Positions 1 to 6,252 are shown, counted from the stretch's first letter. The stretch is 6,995 bases of DNA from Nitrososphaeraceae archaeon (GCA_025922755.1 JAICHE010000058.1:1-6995), one strand, 5' to 3'. Translations and numbers: made by a program. The notes: generated from the letters alone by a model not told the origin.

Positions 1-107
1 AAGATGGAAGCAAAGAAAACATTTTGCTTAATCATTCCTATAACGAAGCTCAAATTGAATGGTTTAAGGCTGGTTCAGCTCTTAATGTTTTAAGAAATAA
101 AAAATAA
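1..107 (+). CDS. acn: Aconitate hydratase (aconitase), C-terminal end only
   Basis: This is the 3' end of a gene that begins outside the window. It reads in the frame starting at base 3 and ends with TAA at 105-107, giving 34 residues. The segment HSYNEAQIEWFKAGSALN closely resembles the C-terminus of mitochondrial-type aconitase as I recall it (human ACO2 has a similar HTFNETQIEWFRAGSALN stretch). Aconitase interconverts citrate and isocitrate through cis-aconitate in the cytoplasm, using a [4Fe-4S] cluster. The cluster ligands and active site lie upstream and cannot be checked here. The gene converges on the zinc-ribbon gene at 159-371, with about 50 bases between the stop codons. Identification rests on a short but distinctive stretch, so the family call is good and the finer subfamily less certain. 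Confidence 0.85.
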   Translation, partial: DGSKENILLNHSYNEAQIEWFKAGSALNVLRNKK

Positions 108-147
108 TCTAACTAAATTTTGATATTTCATTTTGTAAATCATGGCA

Positions 148-152
148 TTTTT
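148..152 (+). terminator. Possible oligo-T termination tract after aconitase
   Basis: Five T's lie about 40 bases after the aconitase stop, within a T-rich stretch (130-160), before the convergent gene. Archaeal RNA polymerase terminates at oligo-U without needing a hairpin, and no hairpin is seen. On the opposite strand, the zinc-ribbon transcript would meet a T6 run (99-104) inside the aconitase 3' end. Both assignments are weak. Confidence 0.3.
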
Positions 153-158
153 ATTGGT

Positions 159-371
159 TTAAGATGCAATTACAATTCTTATCACTGGAAAATTATTTTG
201 TATTGATTCAACAAGTGGATCATCCTTTCCAATATTGCAAAGAAAATGATATTGAAGCAAAGTCTTTGTGTTACATTTGCGGCACATGTATCGATTAATT
301 TTTTTACAGATGTTACACTTTAGATATTCTTCAAGTTCGCCTCCACAGTTTCTGCAAGATTCATCAGGCAT
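159..371 (-). CDS. Small zinc-ribbon protein, 70 aa
   Basis: A short soluble protein dominated by metal-ligand pairs: C6-x2-C9, C19-x2-C22, C30-x2-C33 and H42-x2-C45. That is eight potential ligands, enough for two zinc sites. The first pair, CRNCGG, is a typical zinc-ribbon knuckle. After residue 48 no ligands remain and the tail is hydrophobic (ending PVIRIVIAS). There is no signal peptide or membrane segment. Zinc ribbons of this kind usually bind nucleic acid or proteins, but the sequence gives no specific target. The ATG at 371 is supported by a strong TATA box (TTATATAA) starting 26 bases upstream, implying a leaderless mRNA. A GC-rich element lies 17 bases further up. The gene is read separately from the Ig-like gene upstream on the same strand, since it has its own promoter. 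Confidence 0.8.
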   Translation of the reverse strand: MPDESCRNCGGELEEYLKCNICKKINRYMCRKCNTKTLLQYHFLCNIGKDDPLVESIQNNFPVIRIVIAS

Positions 372-389
372 ATGTTGTGTTTTTTTATT

Positions 390-425
390 TTATATAAAAC
401 AAAATGTGCTGTATGGCGGGTTGCC
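390..425 (-). promoter_or_regulatory. Promoter of zinc-ribbon gene: GC element + TATA box
   Basis: On the minus strand the element GGCAACCCGCC (425-415) is followed by 17 bases, then TTATATAA (397-390), then ATG starting at 371. The first base of the TATA box is 26 bases from the A of the ATG, so transcription should start at or next to the start codon. The GC element begins right after the stop codon of the upstream gene (427-429), so it is not coding. The same arrangement occurs at three other promoters in the window. Confidence 0.65.
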
Positions 426-426
426 T

Positions 427-1098
427 CTAAAAACTAGAATGCGTTTTCTTTTTACCTTGTTCATCACAAGTTACTCTCATCCAAGTTACTACAATTCCTG
501 TCAGCACTGCAATTGTTATGGGAATCACGTAACCAAGTTCATTTGTCTTTAAAAATTCCACGATTTCATTACTCTTGCTTTCGTCAAGATCTGAATTTGA
601 AGTTTTTACAGTTATCGTTTGTTCTTTAATTTTGGAGTTCTCATTTGTCCGTTCCAGAGATCCCAAGAATAATGCCGAATTCACACCTGATTCTCTTTGA
701 AAATTAGGATTCAAAGAATCATTATTTGATTCTATGACTGTAAATTGAATTTTATCTGTTTCAGATACCTCTTCATGACTTGCAATTATTTCATAGGTTC
801 CAGCAGTAGAAAACTTTCCAAGTGGTGGATGAAACAACCAACTGAAATGACCCTCCTCATTGAAATTTATTGTTGGGCTATAAACAAGATTTCCGTTAGG
901 ATCATAAACTTCCAGCTTTACAGGTTTGTAAAACGATTCAGTACTGACAAATCCAGTTACAAGGACGCTTTCAGTAGGTGTTATTTCTGTATTCAGGGAA
1001 AAAATATCAATTACTCCTTCTGCAAAACTAGAAACACTCATGCCTGAAAACAAAAGGATTCCACTAGCCAAGATACAACCCAATTTTGTCCAATACAT
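427..1098 (-). CDS. Exported membrane-anchored protein with Ig-like domain
   Basis: The 223-aa protein starts with a signal peptide (basic K5, hydrophobic 6-25, likely cleavage after SSFA at 26). A beta-rich extracellular region follows at about 28-125, with the pattern VLVTGFVS, KLEVYDPNGNLV and AGTYEIIAS, typical of Ig-like or macroglobulin MG2-like folds in archaeal surface proteins. A polar linker rich in S, N, K and E spans about 125-185. Next comes a membrane helix (about 189-207, GYVIPITIAVLTGIVV) and a short basic cytoplasmic tail. The expected topology is an outward-facing Ig-like domain tethered at the C-terminus. A frame-compatible TTG at 1110 would add four residues. It lies only about 7 bases past the TATA box, upstream of the expected transcription start, so the ATG at 1098 is preferred. 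No enzymatic motif is seen; a cell-surface role is inferred. Confidence 0.75.
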   Translation of the reverse strand: MYWTKLGCILASGILLFSGMSVSSFAEGVIDIFSLNTEITPTESVLVTGFVSTESFYKPVKLEVYDPNGNLVYSPTINFNEEGHFSWLFHPPLGKFSTAGTYEIIASHEEVSETDKIQFTVIESNNDSLNPNFQRESGVNSALFLGSLERTNENSKIKEQTITVKTSNSDLDESKSNEIVEFLKTNELGYVIPITIAVLTGIVVTWMRVTCDEQGKKKTHSSF

Positions 1099-1116
1099 AG
1101 AAAAAGTCAAACGTAA

Positions 1117-1152
1117 TTTTATAATACATTATACAACATTGTGCGGGGTACC
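1117..1152 (-). promoter_or_regulatory. Promoter of Ig-like gene: GC element + TATA box
   Basis: On the minus strand GGTACCCCGCA (1152-1142) is followed by 17 bases and then TTATAAAA (1124-1117). The ATG begins at 1098, 26 bases from the first base of the TATA box, which predicts a leaderless mRNA. The GC run stands out sharply in a very AT-rich gap. Element, spacer length and TATA position match the promoters at 390-425 and 6269-6302. Confidence 0.65.
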
Positions 1153-1160
1153 TTCAATTT

Positions 1161-1199
1161 AAAAAACCATTATTAAAATCACAAAAAATTTTTAAAAAT
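1161..1199 (-). terminator. Oligo-T tracts after the roadblock-like gene
   Basis: Downstream of the stop at 1212-1214 the minus strand carries repeated T tracts (T5 at 1199-1195 region, T6 at 1188-1183, T6 at 1166-1161). This fits hairpin-free archaeal termination and separates this unit from the promoter of the next gene at 1117-1152. Confidence 0.45.
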
Positions 1200-1211
1200 T
1201 CACTGATAGTT

Positions 1212-1607
1212 TTAATTCAAAACTTGATTATTAAAAAAATTATTAAAAATTTTGTTGGTTTTTTCAACAATCTTTTCAATGTTTGTAGATGGCTCAGAAA
1301 AAATCAGAATAAGCTCCTCTTTCAATGGAATGGTAGTTACATTGACATTCTTCCGAAGTGTAGTCATGTAGCTAATCTTTCCAAGAACTGAGTCGAATTC
1401 CTTTCTCATGGAATAATCAAGATAAAGCTCTAGAAATATCATGTATAGCTCTTCCTTTTCGTATGAATGATTATTTGACCTAAATCCCCCTGCAACCAAT
1501 CGACCGTTCTTATTAATCACACCTGTAAAGGTCACTCCTGGAGTTCCAGATACTTTTAGACAAGAATCATGAAGTCTAGTTGCTTCTTGGAAATTTAAAA
1601 GAGACAT
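1212..1607 (-). CDS. Roadblock/LC7-like small protein (DUF6659-type)
   Basis: A 131-aa soluble protein with no signal peptide or membrane helix. The middle part reads FTGVINKNGRLVAGGF (about 27-42), then an acidic amphipathic helix (EELYMIFLELYLDYSMRKEFDSVLG), then alternating beta strands (ISYMTTLRK, VNVTTIPL, ELILIFSE) and a terminal helix. This beta-helix-beta order, with an early "G.I...GRLVAGG" strand pair, resembles roadblock-like proteins. It also resembles a family common in ammonia-oxidising archaea that I recall as DUF6659; that family name is from memory and unverified. Roadblock proteins act as dimeric scaffolds, often with small GTPases, but no GTPase gene is nearby. The ATG at 1607 has a clear Shine-Dalgarno site (AGGAG, 1620-1616) eight bases upstream, unlike the leaderless genes around it. 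That site lies inside the 33-codon ORF at 1595-1696, suggesting coupled translation. Confidence 0.7.
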   Translation of the reverse strand: MSLLNFQEATRLHDSCLKVSGTPGVTFTGVINKNGRLVAGGFRSNNHSYEKEELYMIFLELYLDYSMRKEFDSVLGKISYMTTLRKNVNVTTIPLKEELILIFSEPSTNIEKIVEKTNKIFNNFFNNQVLN

Positions 1608-1696
1608 TCAGTTGGCTCCTTTGTATTTTTTGAATTACTCTCATTGAAAAAATCATCATAATTCATTAATTTTTGGATTTGAGATTTTTGATTCAT
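1595..1696 (-). CDS. Possible 33-aa leaderless small ORF overlapping next gene
   Basis: An ATG at 1696 opens 33 codons ending in TAA at 1597-1595. The peptide begins MNQKSQIQKLMNYDDFF and ends KEPTECLF. It is polar, with no signal, membrane helix or known motif. Support is positional. A TATA-like box (TAATAT, 1722-1717) starts exactly 26 bases before the ATG, and a variant of the GC element lies 17 bases above that, as in neighbouring leaderless genes. The last 13 bases overlap the start of the roadblock-like gene, in another frame. That gene's Shine-Dalgarno site lies within this ORF, so ribosomes finishing it would sit close to the next start. It may be a small protein or a leader peptide controlling the downstream gene. 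It could instead be a chance ORF in the 5' leader. Confidence 0.45.
   Translation of the reverse strand: MNQKSQIQKLMNYDDFFNESNSKNTKEPTECLF
1616..1620 (-). promoter_or_regulatory. Shine-Dalgarno site of the roadblock-like gene
   Basis: AGGAG on the minus strand, eight bases before the ATG at 1607. It supports that start and shows that this gene is translated from a transcript with a leader, in contrast to the leaderless genes nearby. Confidence 0.7.
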
Positions 1697-1716
1697 GCTT
1701 TTATGGCTTCAAATGA

Positions 1717-1750
1717 ATATTACTTTTTACCTAAAATTTTGCGGAGTGGT
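1717..1750 (-). promoter_or_regulatory. Putative promoter with variant GC element
   Basis: The minus strand has ACCACTCCGCA (1750-1740), which matches GGYACCCCGCA at 8 of 11 positions including the CCGCA core. It is followed by 17 bases and TAATAT (1722-1717). An ATG lies 26 bases from the start of that box (1696). Both distances equal those at the better matches elsewhere in the window, which is why I accept a weak TATA box. An alternative TATA-like ATAAAAG (1704-1698) is closer to the gene but would place the start inside the small ORF. Confidence 0.45.
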
Positions 1751-1923
1751 ATTCGATCAATTCTATTTTTTTACCTGTAAATTATTCCAAGCAAGTTATT
1801 TGAAACAATATTGAAATAGATTATTTGTATCGATCAAAAAACCTGCAATTACAAAAAAAGGAATTTATGGTAAAACTGGTATTACGAATATTAAAAAATA
1901 AAACATTAAAAAAAATCGCTCAT
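1751..1923. other. AT-rich intergenic region
   Basis: No gene is supported here. The minus strand has several T tracts (T8 at 1915-1908, T7 near 1860-1853, T6 near 1841-1836) that probably terminate the upstream coiled-coil gene. The rest shows no clear hairpin, RNA gene or repeat. Confidence 0.5.
1908..1915 (-). terminator. Oligo-T terminator after coiled-coil gene
   Basis: T8 on the minus strand, starting nine bases after the stop codon of the gene at 1924-2901. There is no stem-loop before it, which fits the oligo-U termination of archaea. Confidence 0.5.
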
Positions 1924-2901
1924 TTAACCTCGAATACTCTGAATAATACTTTCAATAGCGTTCTGTTGATTCTCAAGTTCATTTGATATTTCATTCATTC
2001 TTTCTTTTTGTCTTTGAATGTCTTCTAGTACATAAGAATCTGTTACATCTGAATCCAGGTCTGGTTCGATTAAACTAACATGATCTTGCAAGGCAGCAAC
2101 TCCTGCCTTAAAAGATTCTATTTTCTCAATTGTTTTTCCTAATCTACCGAGCCAATAATTTTTTTCGATTTCTTGAAGTGTTTCTATAGAATCCTCTTGA
2201 CTTAGAGCTTTAATCGTGGGCATTCCAGATATTAAATTAATTTCTGCTGCAAGAATTCCTGATTCTTTATCAAATGCCGTGTTAAATAAAATCGTGACTC
2301 TCTGCAGATCTTCTGCTTTAGAATCTAAATCTGTTAATTCACCTGGGCTTTTGAGGGAATTAATTGTTCTTGAAACATCATTTCGAGTTTGGAAAATTAG
2401 ATCACTCCATTCATCAAAGTTTTGTGTTCTGTTAATTATTGTATTACTAACTAACTTGTTCACTTCTGGTTGGTATTCTGAAATTACTGCCAAGGATCTT
2501 AAATTATCATCTGTGCTTGACTCAATGTTATTCTCACCACCTTCACTTTCAATTGATGAATTTAATTCGGCCAGAACTTGTTTTAGATAAGTAACTTGAT
2601 CTCTTAGTTCCTGAACCTCTCTTGCAGACTTTTCAGAAAGGTGCATGTAGTTATTATCCAGTAGCCATTTAATTGAAGTTAACAATTCCTTTTGGCTAAT
2701 CTGACCATCTAGGTACCAACGAAAATTATTCTTTAACCAGTCTGGAATTGCTTTAGATGAATCACTTCTCAATGGAACCTCCTCTTCTGGATTTTGCCCA
2801 TGGGAGCTTTGGTATCCGATTCCCAAAACAAAAAGACTCGCGAAAACAAGGAAAAGTATTTTCAAATTTGGCACTAATGATGCAATACTTTTCTGCCTCA
2901 T
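1924..2901 (-). CDS. Exported coiled-coil protein with thaumarchaeal PDWLKNN motif
   Basis: A 325-aa protein with a signal peptide or N-terminal anchor (hydrophobic 14-30, then SSHGQ, likely cut near 35). After a short acidic linker comes IPDWLKNNFRWYLDGQIS followed by a helix ending NNYMHLS (52-88). This is a version of a short module (typically PxWIKNNAGWWxxGQI...) that I know from many exported proteins of ammonia-oxidising archaea; its function is unknown. Heptad-like helices follow at about 90-118 and 292-322, with a mostly helical middle section (140-280). There are no cysteines and no second membrane helix, so it should be secreted or held by an uncleaved signal. No catalytic residues are recognisable. 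The ATG at 2901 is backed by a TATA-like box 26 bases upstream, implying a leaderless mRNA. The protein is probably structural or an adaptor at the cell surface; this is inference. Confidence 0.75.
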   Translation of the reverse strand: MRQKSIASLVPNLKILFLVFASLFVLGIGYQSSHGQNPEEEVPLRSDSSKAIPDWLKNNFRWYLDGQISQKELLTSIKWLLDNNYMHLSEKSAREVQELRDQVTYLKQVLAELNSSIESEGGENNIESSTDDNLRSLAVISEYQPEVNKLVSNTIINRTQNFDEWSDLIFQTRNDVSRTINSLKSPGELTDLDSKAEDLQRVTILFNTAFDKESGILAAEINLISGMPTIKALSQEDSIETLQEIEKNYWLGRLGKTIEKIESFKAGVAALQDHVSLIEPDLDSDVTDSYVLEDIQRQKERMNEISNELENQQNAIESIIQSIRG

Positions 2902-2919
2902 AAATGATACTAGAAATTA

Positions 2920-2927
2920 ATCATAAA
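2920..2927 (-). promoter_or_regulatory. TATA-like box of the coiled-coil gene
   Basis: TTTATGAT on the minus strand starts 26 bases before the A of the ATG at 2901, the same distance as at the other leaderless genes. The GC element found at four other promoters is absent at the expected place (about 2955-2945), so this gene appears to lie outside that group. Confidence 0.45.
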
Positions 2928-3058
2928 GGATTTTGAATAAAGATTAGAACTTTTAAAAAATGAACAGTATGGATCAGCCTTTTTTATAATTTCAGGTTTG
3001 CTTTCGAGTTTTTAGGGATCATTTTATCGTCAAATTGATCTGACAAATCCTTCCAAAA

Positions 3059-3067
3059 TTATTATAG
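3059..3067 (+). promoter_or_regulatory. Candidate TATA box for the 286-aa gene
   Basis: TTATTATAG lies about 26-31 bases before the TTG at 3090, so a leaderless transcript from that TTG is possible. A second candidate, TTTTTTATAATT (about 2979-2990), would give a leader of roughly 80 bases. No GC element is present. The choice between them is uncertain. Confidence 0.35.
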
Positions 3068-3089
3068 TAAGGTAGTAAGGATTTTCTTA

Positions 3090-3950
3090 TTGCCTGAGAT
3101 AAAGCCTGGGACTTTTGGAAATCTGTATTCATACAAAAACTACATGCGGTTAACTGCAAGAAAATTGTACGGTGACGTATCTTATAAGAAAAAGAAAATT
3201 CCAAAACATCAGGAAAATATTCAAAAAATGCTGCATATCCTGGCCATACATGGTCCACTAACAACATGGGGAATGGCCAAAGAGGAATTATTTGGAGAAA
3301 CTTCTAAGGTTAGAACTAGAGAAAAACAATACAGGAAATTCCTGATAGGAAGAGAAGATAGAGGAAAACATTCTGCAGGTATATTGGAAATAGGATTAGT
3401 GGTAACTGAAGGTAAAAGAAAGATAAAAGCTCCTGCTAATGTTTACCGATTATCTTTGCATGGAATTTTGTACTGTCTTGATGTATTGGACCTAACAAAT
3501 AGAGAAATTGACATGATGGCAAAAAATTATGAAAAATATTTACCTTGGGTTTTTGGCAAATGGGATTATCTAAAACAAGTAATTGGAAATGATGTCTATA
3601 GGATTAAGCTCTTAGCTAAGGGTTTATTTTTAGATAATATCCACACTTCAAAAATCTCAAAAATTCCTGTTTATGAAATTCTTACATATTTATCAATAAA
3701 ATACCTAGATAATTTTGAACATATCGAAGAAAAAGATCTGGCTGAGCAAATCTCATGCTGGTATTACACTCAGTTACTGATTCCCAGATTTTCTCCCAAA
3801 AAAGATTCAGCCGTTAGATATGAAGACTGGTACAAGCTGATTACCAAAGGAGACTCTGAATTAAAAAACTGGTATCAGTCATTTTTATTAGAGGTGGAAG
3901 AATTTTACAAAAATCGATTTCAAAATTTAAAGAAATTAAAAAAACTATGA
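3090..3950 (+). CDS. Basic protein with probable winged helix, 286 aa
   Basis: A soluble, lysine-rich protein with no signal or membrane segment. Residues about 43-125 look like a winged helix. A first helix (QKMLHILAIHGPLTTWGMAKE) is followed by a basic stretch containing REDRGKHSAGILEIGLV and a hairpin-like KRKIKAPANVYRLSLHG, then another helix. The C-terminal half (about 135-280) is helical, with many aromatic residues (YLPWVFGKWDY, CWYYTQLL, WYQSFLLEVEEFY), and ends in a lysine/leucine tail. The first part suggests DNA or RNA binding, but I cannot name a family. Upstream in-frame codons reach a stop at 3036 without any ATG. The start is therefore TTG 3090 or ATG 3144 (residue 19); TTG is favoured because a TATA-like box sits at leaderless distance. 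Its stop overlaps the end of the convergent receiver gene by six bases. Confidence 0.7.
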   Translation: MPEIKPGTFGNLYSYKNYMRLTARKLYGDVSYKKKKIPKHQENIQKMLHILAIHGPLTTWGMAKEELFGETSKVRTREKQYRKFLIGREDRGKHSAGILEIGLVVTEGKRKIKAPANVYRLSLHGILYCLDVLDLTNREIDMMAKNYEKYLPWVFGKWDYLKQVIGNDVYRIKLLAKGLFLDNIHTSKISKIPVYEILTYLSIKYLDNFEHIEEKDLAEQISCWYYTQLLIPRFSPKKDSAVRYEDWYKLITKGDSELKNWYQSFLLEVEEFYKNRFQNLKKLKKL

Positions 3951-4316
3951 ATCCAAGTACTTTTTGATTATACCTTCTAGTGTTTCAATATCATATGGTT
4001 TTTCAATAGTTTCTAATAGTGACATGCTTTGGGCTTTAAGGTATTTTTTTTCATCAACATGATATGCTGTTATTAGAACAACTTTGGCATCTTTGTTGAA
4101 TTCTTTTATTTTGAAAAATGCATCAAACCCATCCATCTTGGGCATTTTGACATCCATAAATGTTAAAGCAGGATTTACCGATTTGAACACCTCAATTGCT
4201 TCTAATCCATCTCTGGCAGTAACTACCTCATAACCCAGAGTTTCAACCATGTATGCTGTATTTTCTAAAAGAGGTAGATCATCATCTACAATCAAAATGA
4301 TGTTATTGGAAATCAA
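3945..4316 (-). CDS. CheY-like stand-alone response regulator receiver
   Basis: A 123-aa single receiver domain. The acidic pocket is D11-D12-D13, the phospho-acceptor is D55 in FMDVKMPKMDGF, and the conserved T83 and K106 (in KP) are all present, so it should accept phosphate from a kinase. It ends right after the last helix, with no output domain, and so must act by binding a partner. The kinase gene ends seven bases before this start, so the two are one transcription unit and probably a cognate pair. The start is TTG at 4316: an in-frame stop just upstream excludes any ATG, and a later start would remove the first strand. A strong AAGGAGG (4335-4329) lies 12 bases before the TTG, inside the kinase's last codons. 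The 3' end overlaps the opposing gene by six bases. Confidence 0.9.
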   Translation of the reverse strand: MISNNIILIVDDDLPLLENTAYMVETLGYEVVTARDGLEAIEVFKSVNPALTFMDVKMPKMDGFDAFFKIKEFNKDAKVVLITAYHVDEKKYLKAQSMSLLETIEKPYDIETLEGIIKKYLDS

Positions 4317-4323
4317 TCTGAAA

Positions 4324-6252
4324 TCATTCCTCCTTCACTACTTTGCCACCATTTTCAAGATCAACTTTAACATTTTTTGGAAACTTTATGGTGAATGTAG
4401 TTGGGTTATTTTTAACTAAAATTGAGCCACCATGTTGTTCGATAATATTTTTACATGTTGCTAGTCCTAAACCCGTTCCTTGAAATTTGGTTGTAAACAA
4501 TGGCTCGAAGATTTTATCCAACAATTCTTCAGGTACGGGTGGGCCTGAATTTTCAATATTTATTTCATAATCTAAATTGCCTTCTTTTGATGAAATGATG
4601 ATCTCTCCAGAGTTACTTCCAATGGCCTGAACTGCATTTAATATTAAATTAATCAAAACAATTTCCATTTTCTGCTGATCACAATTCAACTCAATATTGG
4701 TGGGGGGATTTTTTATTGTCAGGTTTGGTGGTATCTGAATTGTATTTAGCGCCGTGTTAATCATTTGATCAAGCCTTACAGCCTTAATGTTTGCAGGCGT
4801 TATTCTAACATACTCTAATACATCTTTGATTTGATGAGAAATTCTGCTTATTCCGATATCTATGTTAGAGAATAATTTGTCAATTTTATCATCCTCTCCT
4901 TGGAATTTTCTTTTCAATACGTCTGTTGCTGTTTTTATTACTGCCAATGGGTTTTTCATATCATGGGCCATACTGGCAGAAAGTTCTCCTATTGCAGCTA
5001 GTCTTTCATTTTTTACCTTAACCCGTTCCTCTGCAAGATCTTTTTCAGTTTGAATTAATTTTTTGAGGGATTTAGACAAGTCATTGTAAGAATCGGAAAG
5101 CAAGTTTATTTCATGTAATTTGCTGGCCTCTAATCTAATGTCAAAATTTCCTGAGGAAAGATGTTTGTAAGTTTTTGTTATCTTTGTCAATGGTTTTGAG
5201 ACAAATACGGTTATGATTATTCCGATGATAACAGTAACCAAAGCTCCAATAATTGCTGGTAAGGCAAGTGAGTTTCTAACATCTTCTAATGATGATATGA
5301 TGTTTTCTTCTTTTTCGGTAAGAATTACTATCCATCCTAGTCCCAAACCGCTGCTTTCTTTTGATTTTGCATATGAAATAATTTCTTGAGAATCATTCCT
5401 CAAAAATTTGAAGTTTCCCTCATCTTCAGTCAAGTTTTCCATAAAATTGACTTTTAGATTCTCACCATAAATTATCTTGTTGTGATAAATTATCATTCCA
5501 TCTCTATTCAAAAGAATGACTTCTTTGTTTTGCTCTTCTAGTAATTGGATATTTTTAAAAAAATCTTCTAACAGATGATCTATGCTAATTAAAACTCTAA
5601 TGTTTCCTAAAAATTCATCACGTTCATTTGAAATAGATATTCCTAAAGGGACAGCATATGTTCCATACGCCGGAAAGTATTCAATTTCACCTACATAGGC
5701 TCCTGCATCTTTGGTCTTCTGCCACCACTCCTTGTCGGTTTGAACATAGTCTGCCACTCCAAAAATTAATACAACATTTGCACCGTATGCATTTGTGACA
5801 AAGAATTCTTCGGCAAAATCAAATCCGTACGTCTGATCATAGTTTTTTATTATTGCCGTTAATTCATTTTGGTGTTTTTGTTCAACTGCCTGAGTAATGA
5901 ATGGCAAATATCGATCAAAATTCTCTATGGATGGGTTTTTTTGTTCCAAGTATTCATCAAGATCCTCAATTTGAGAAAACTCTTCATTCGAAGCTTCTAA
6001 AATGTCTCGTATCTCCTTGGCCTTTTCCAATGATTGGAAGTCAATCATTCTTCCCTCAATGAACAAATCTAGATTTTGGATTAAATTGCTGGCAAGGACT
6101 TGATTTCTTAATGCTTCAGACTCTACAAGTCTCTCAGAATTAACCTGAAAAGTAACATATGCTTGAACTCCATAAACTATGGTAATTATTGACATTCCAA
6201 TGATTAGAATGTAAATTATTTTTAAATTCAAACAATCCATTGAATTTACCAT
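4324..6252 (-). CDS. Membrane sensor histidine kinase with Cache-like sensor and HAMP
   Basis: A 642-aa two-pass sensor kinase. The order is: TM1 (about 11-29); a large extracytoplasmic region (about 35-325) with features of a double Cache fold (DKEWWQKTKDAGAYVGEIEYFPAYG and LGISISN near 174-208, a second lobe near 245-312); TM2 (about 331-351); HAMP (about 352-403); a short coiled coil; the dimerisation and phosphotransfer helix with H430 in MAHDMKNPL; and a HATPase domain. N535 and N539 form the N box, ENSGPPVP (567-574) the G1 box, EPLFTTK (583-589) the F box and GTGLGLA (592-598) the G2 box. In G1 the usual Asp of DxG is Asn568, a variant I have seen in other kinases. Cache sensors typically bind small ligands such as amino or organic acids; the ligand is unknown. 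A start at ATG 6240 (M5) is also possible. It forms an operon with the receiver at 3945-4316. Confidence 0.9.
   Translation of the reverse strand: MVNSMDCLNLKIIYILIIGMSIITIVYGVQAYVTFQVNSERLVESEALRNQVLASNLIQNLDLFIEGRMIDFQSLEKAKEIRDILEASNEEFSQIEDLDEYLEQKNPSIENFDRYLPFITQAVEQKHQNELTAIIKNYDQTYGFDFAEEFFVTNAYGANVVLIFGVADYVQTDKEWWQKTKDAGAYVGEIEYFPAYGTYAVPLGISISNERDEFLGNIRVLISIDHLLEDFFKNIQLLEEQNKEVILLNRDGMIIYHNKIIYGENLKVNFMENLTEDEGNFKFLRNDSQEIISYAKSKESSGLGLGWIVILTEKEENIISSLEDVRNSLALPAIIGALVTVIIGIIITVFVSKPLTKITKTYKHLSSGNFDIRLEASKLHEINLLSDSYNDLSKSLKKLIQTEKDLAEERVKVKNERLAAIGELSASMAHDMKNPLAVIKTATDVLKRKFQGEDDKIDKLFSNIDIGISRISHQIKDVLEYVRITPANIKAVRLDQMINTALNTIQIPPNLTIKNPPTNIELNCDQQKMEIVLINLILNAVQAIGSNSGEIIISSKEGNLDYEINIENSGPPVPEELLDKIFEPLFTTKFQGTGLGLATCKNIIEQHGGSILVKNNPTTFTIKFPKNVKVDLENGGKVVKEE
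4329..4335 (-). promoter_or_regulatory. Shine-Dalgarno site for the receiver gene
   Basis: AAGGAGG on the minus strand inside the kinase's last codons. It is 12 bases before the TTG start of the receiver and only one base before an ATG that opens a four-codon ORF. The distance supports the TTG, at the long end of normal spacing. Confidence 0.55.

Noticed and set aside
268..552. Plus-strand open frame across the zinc-ribbon gene and the end of the Ig-like gene
   Set aside because: It is antisense to the Cys-rich protein and shows no domain or start signal.
745..1047. Plus-strand open frame of 100 codons
   Set aside because: Antisense to the Ig-like gene, no motif and no promoter.
1099..1110. 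TTG at 1110 as the start of the Ig-like gene
   Set aside because: It lies about 7 bases after the TATA box, upstream of the expected transcription start; the ATG at 1098 fits better.
1752..1842. Repeated CGATCAA words (near 1754, 1830, also 5911 and 6834)
   Set aside because: Short, irregularly spaced and without common context; expected at this length in AT-rich sequence.
1867..1989. Plus-strand frame starting ATGGTAAAACTGG
   Set aside because: Most of it is antisense to the end of the coiled-coil gene. It has no TATA box at leaderless distance, and its lysine/leucine content just reflects AT-rich DNA.
2216..2590. Plus-strand open frame of 124 codons
   Set aside because: It lies wholly inside the coiled-coil gene on the other strand, which has a signal peptide, a known motif and a promoter.
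3019..3267. Minus-strand open frame of 82 codons
   Set aside because: Overlaps the start of the 286-aa gene in antisense and has no recognisable domain.
4862..5053. Plus-strand open frame of 63 codons
   Set aside because: Antisense to the phosphotransfer part of the histidine kinase.
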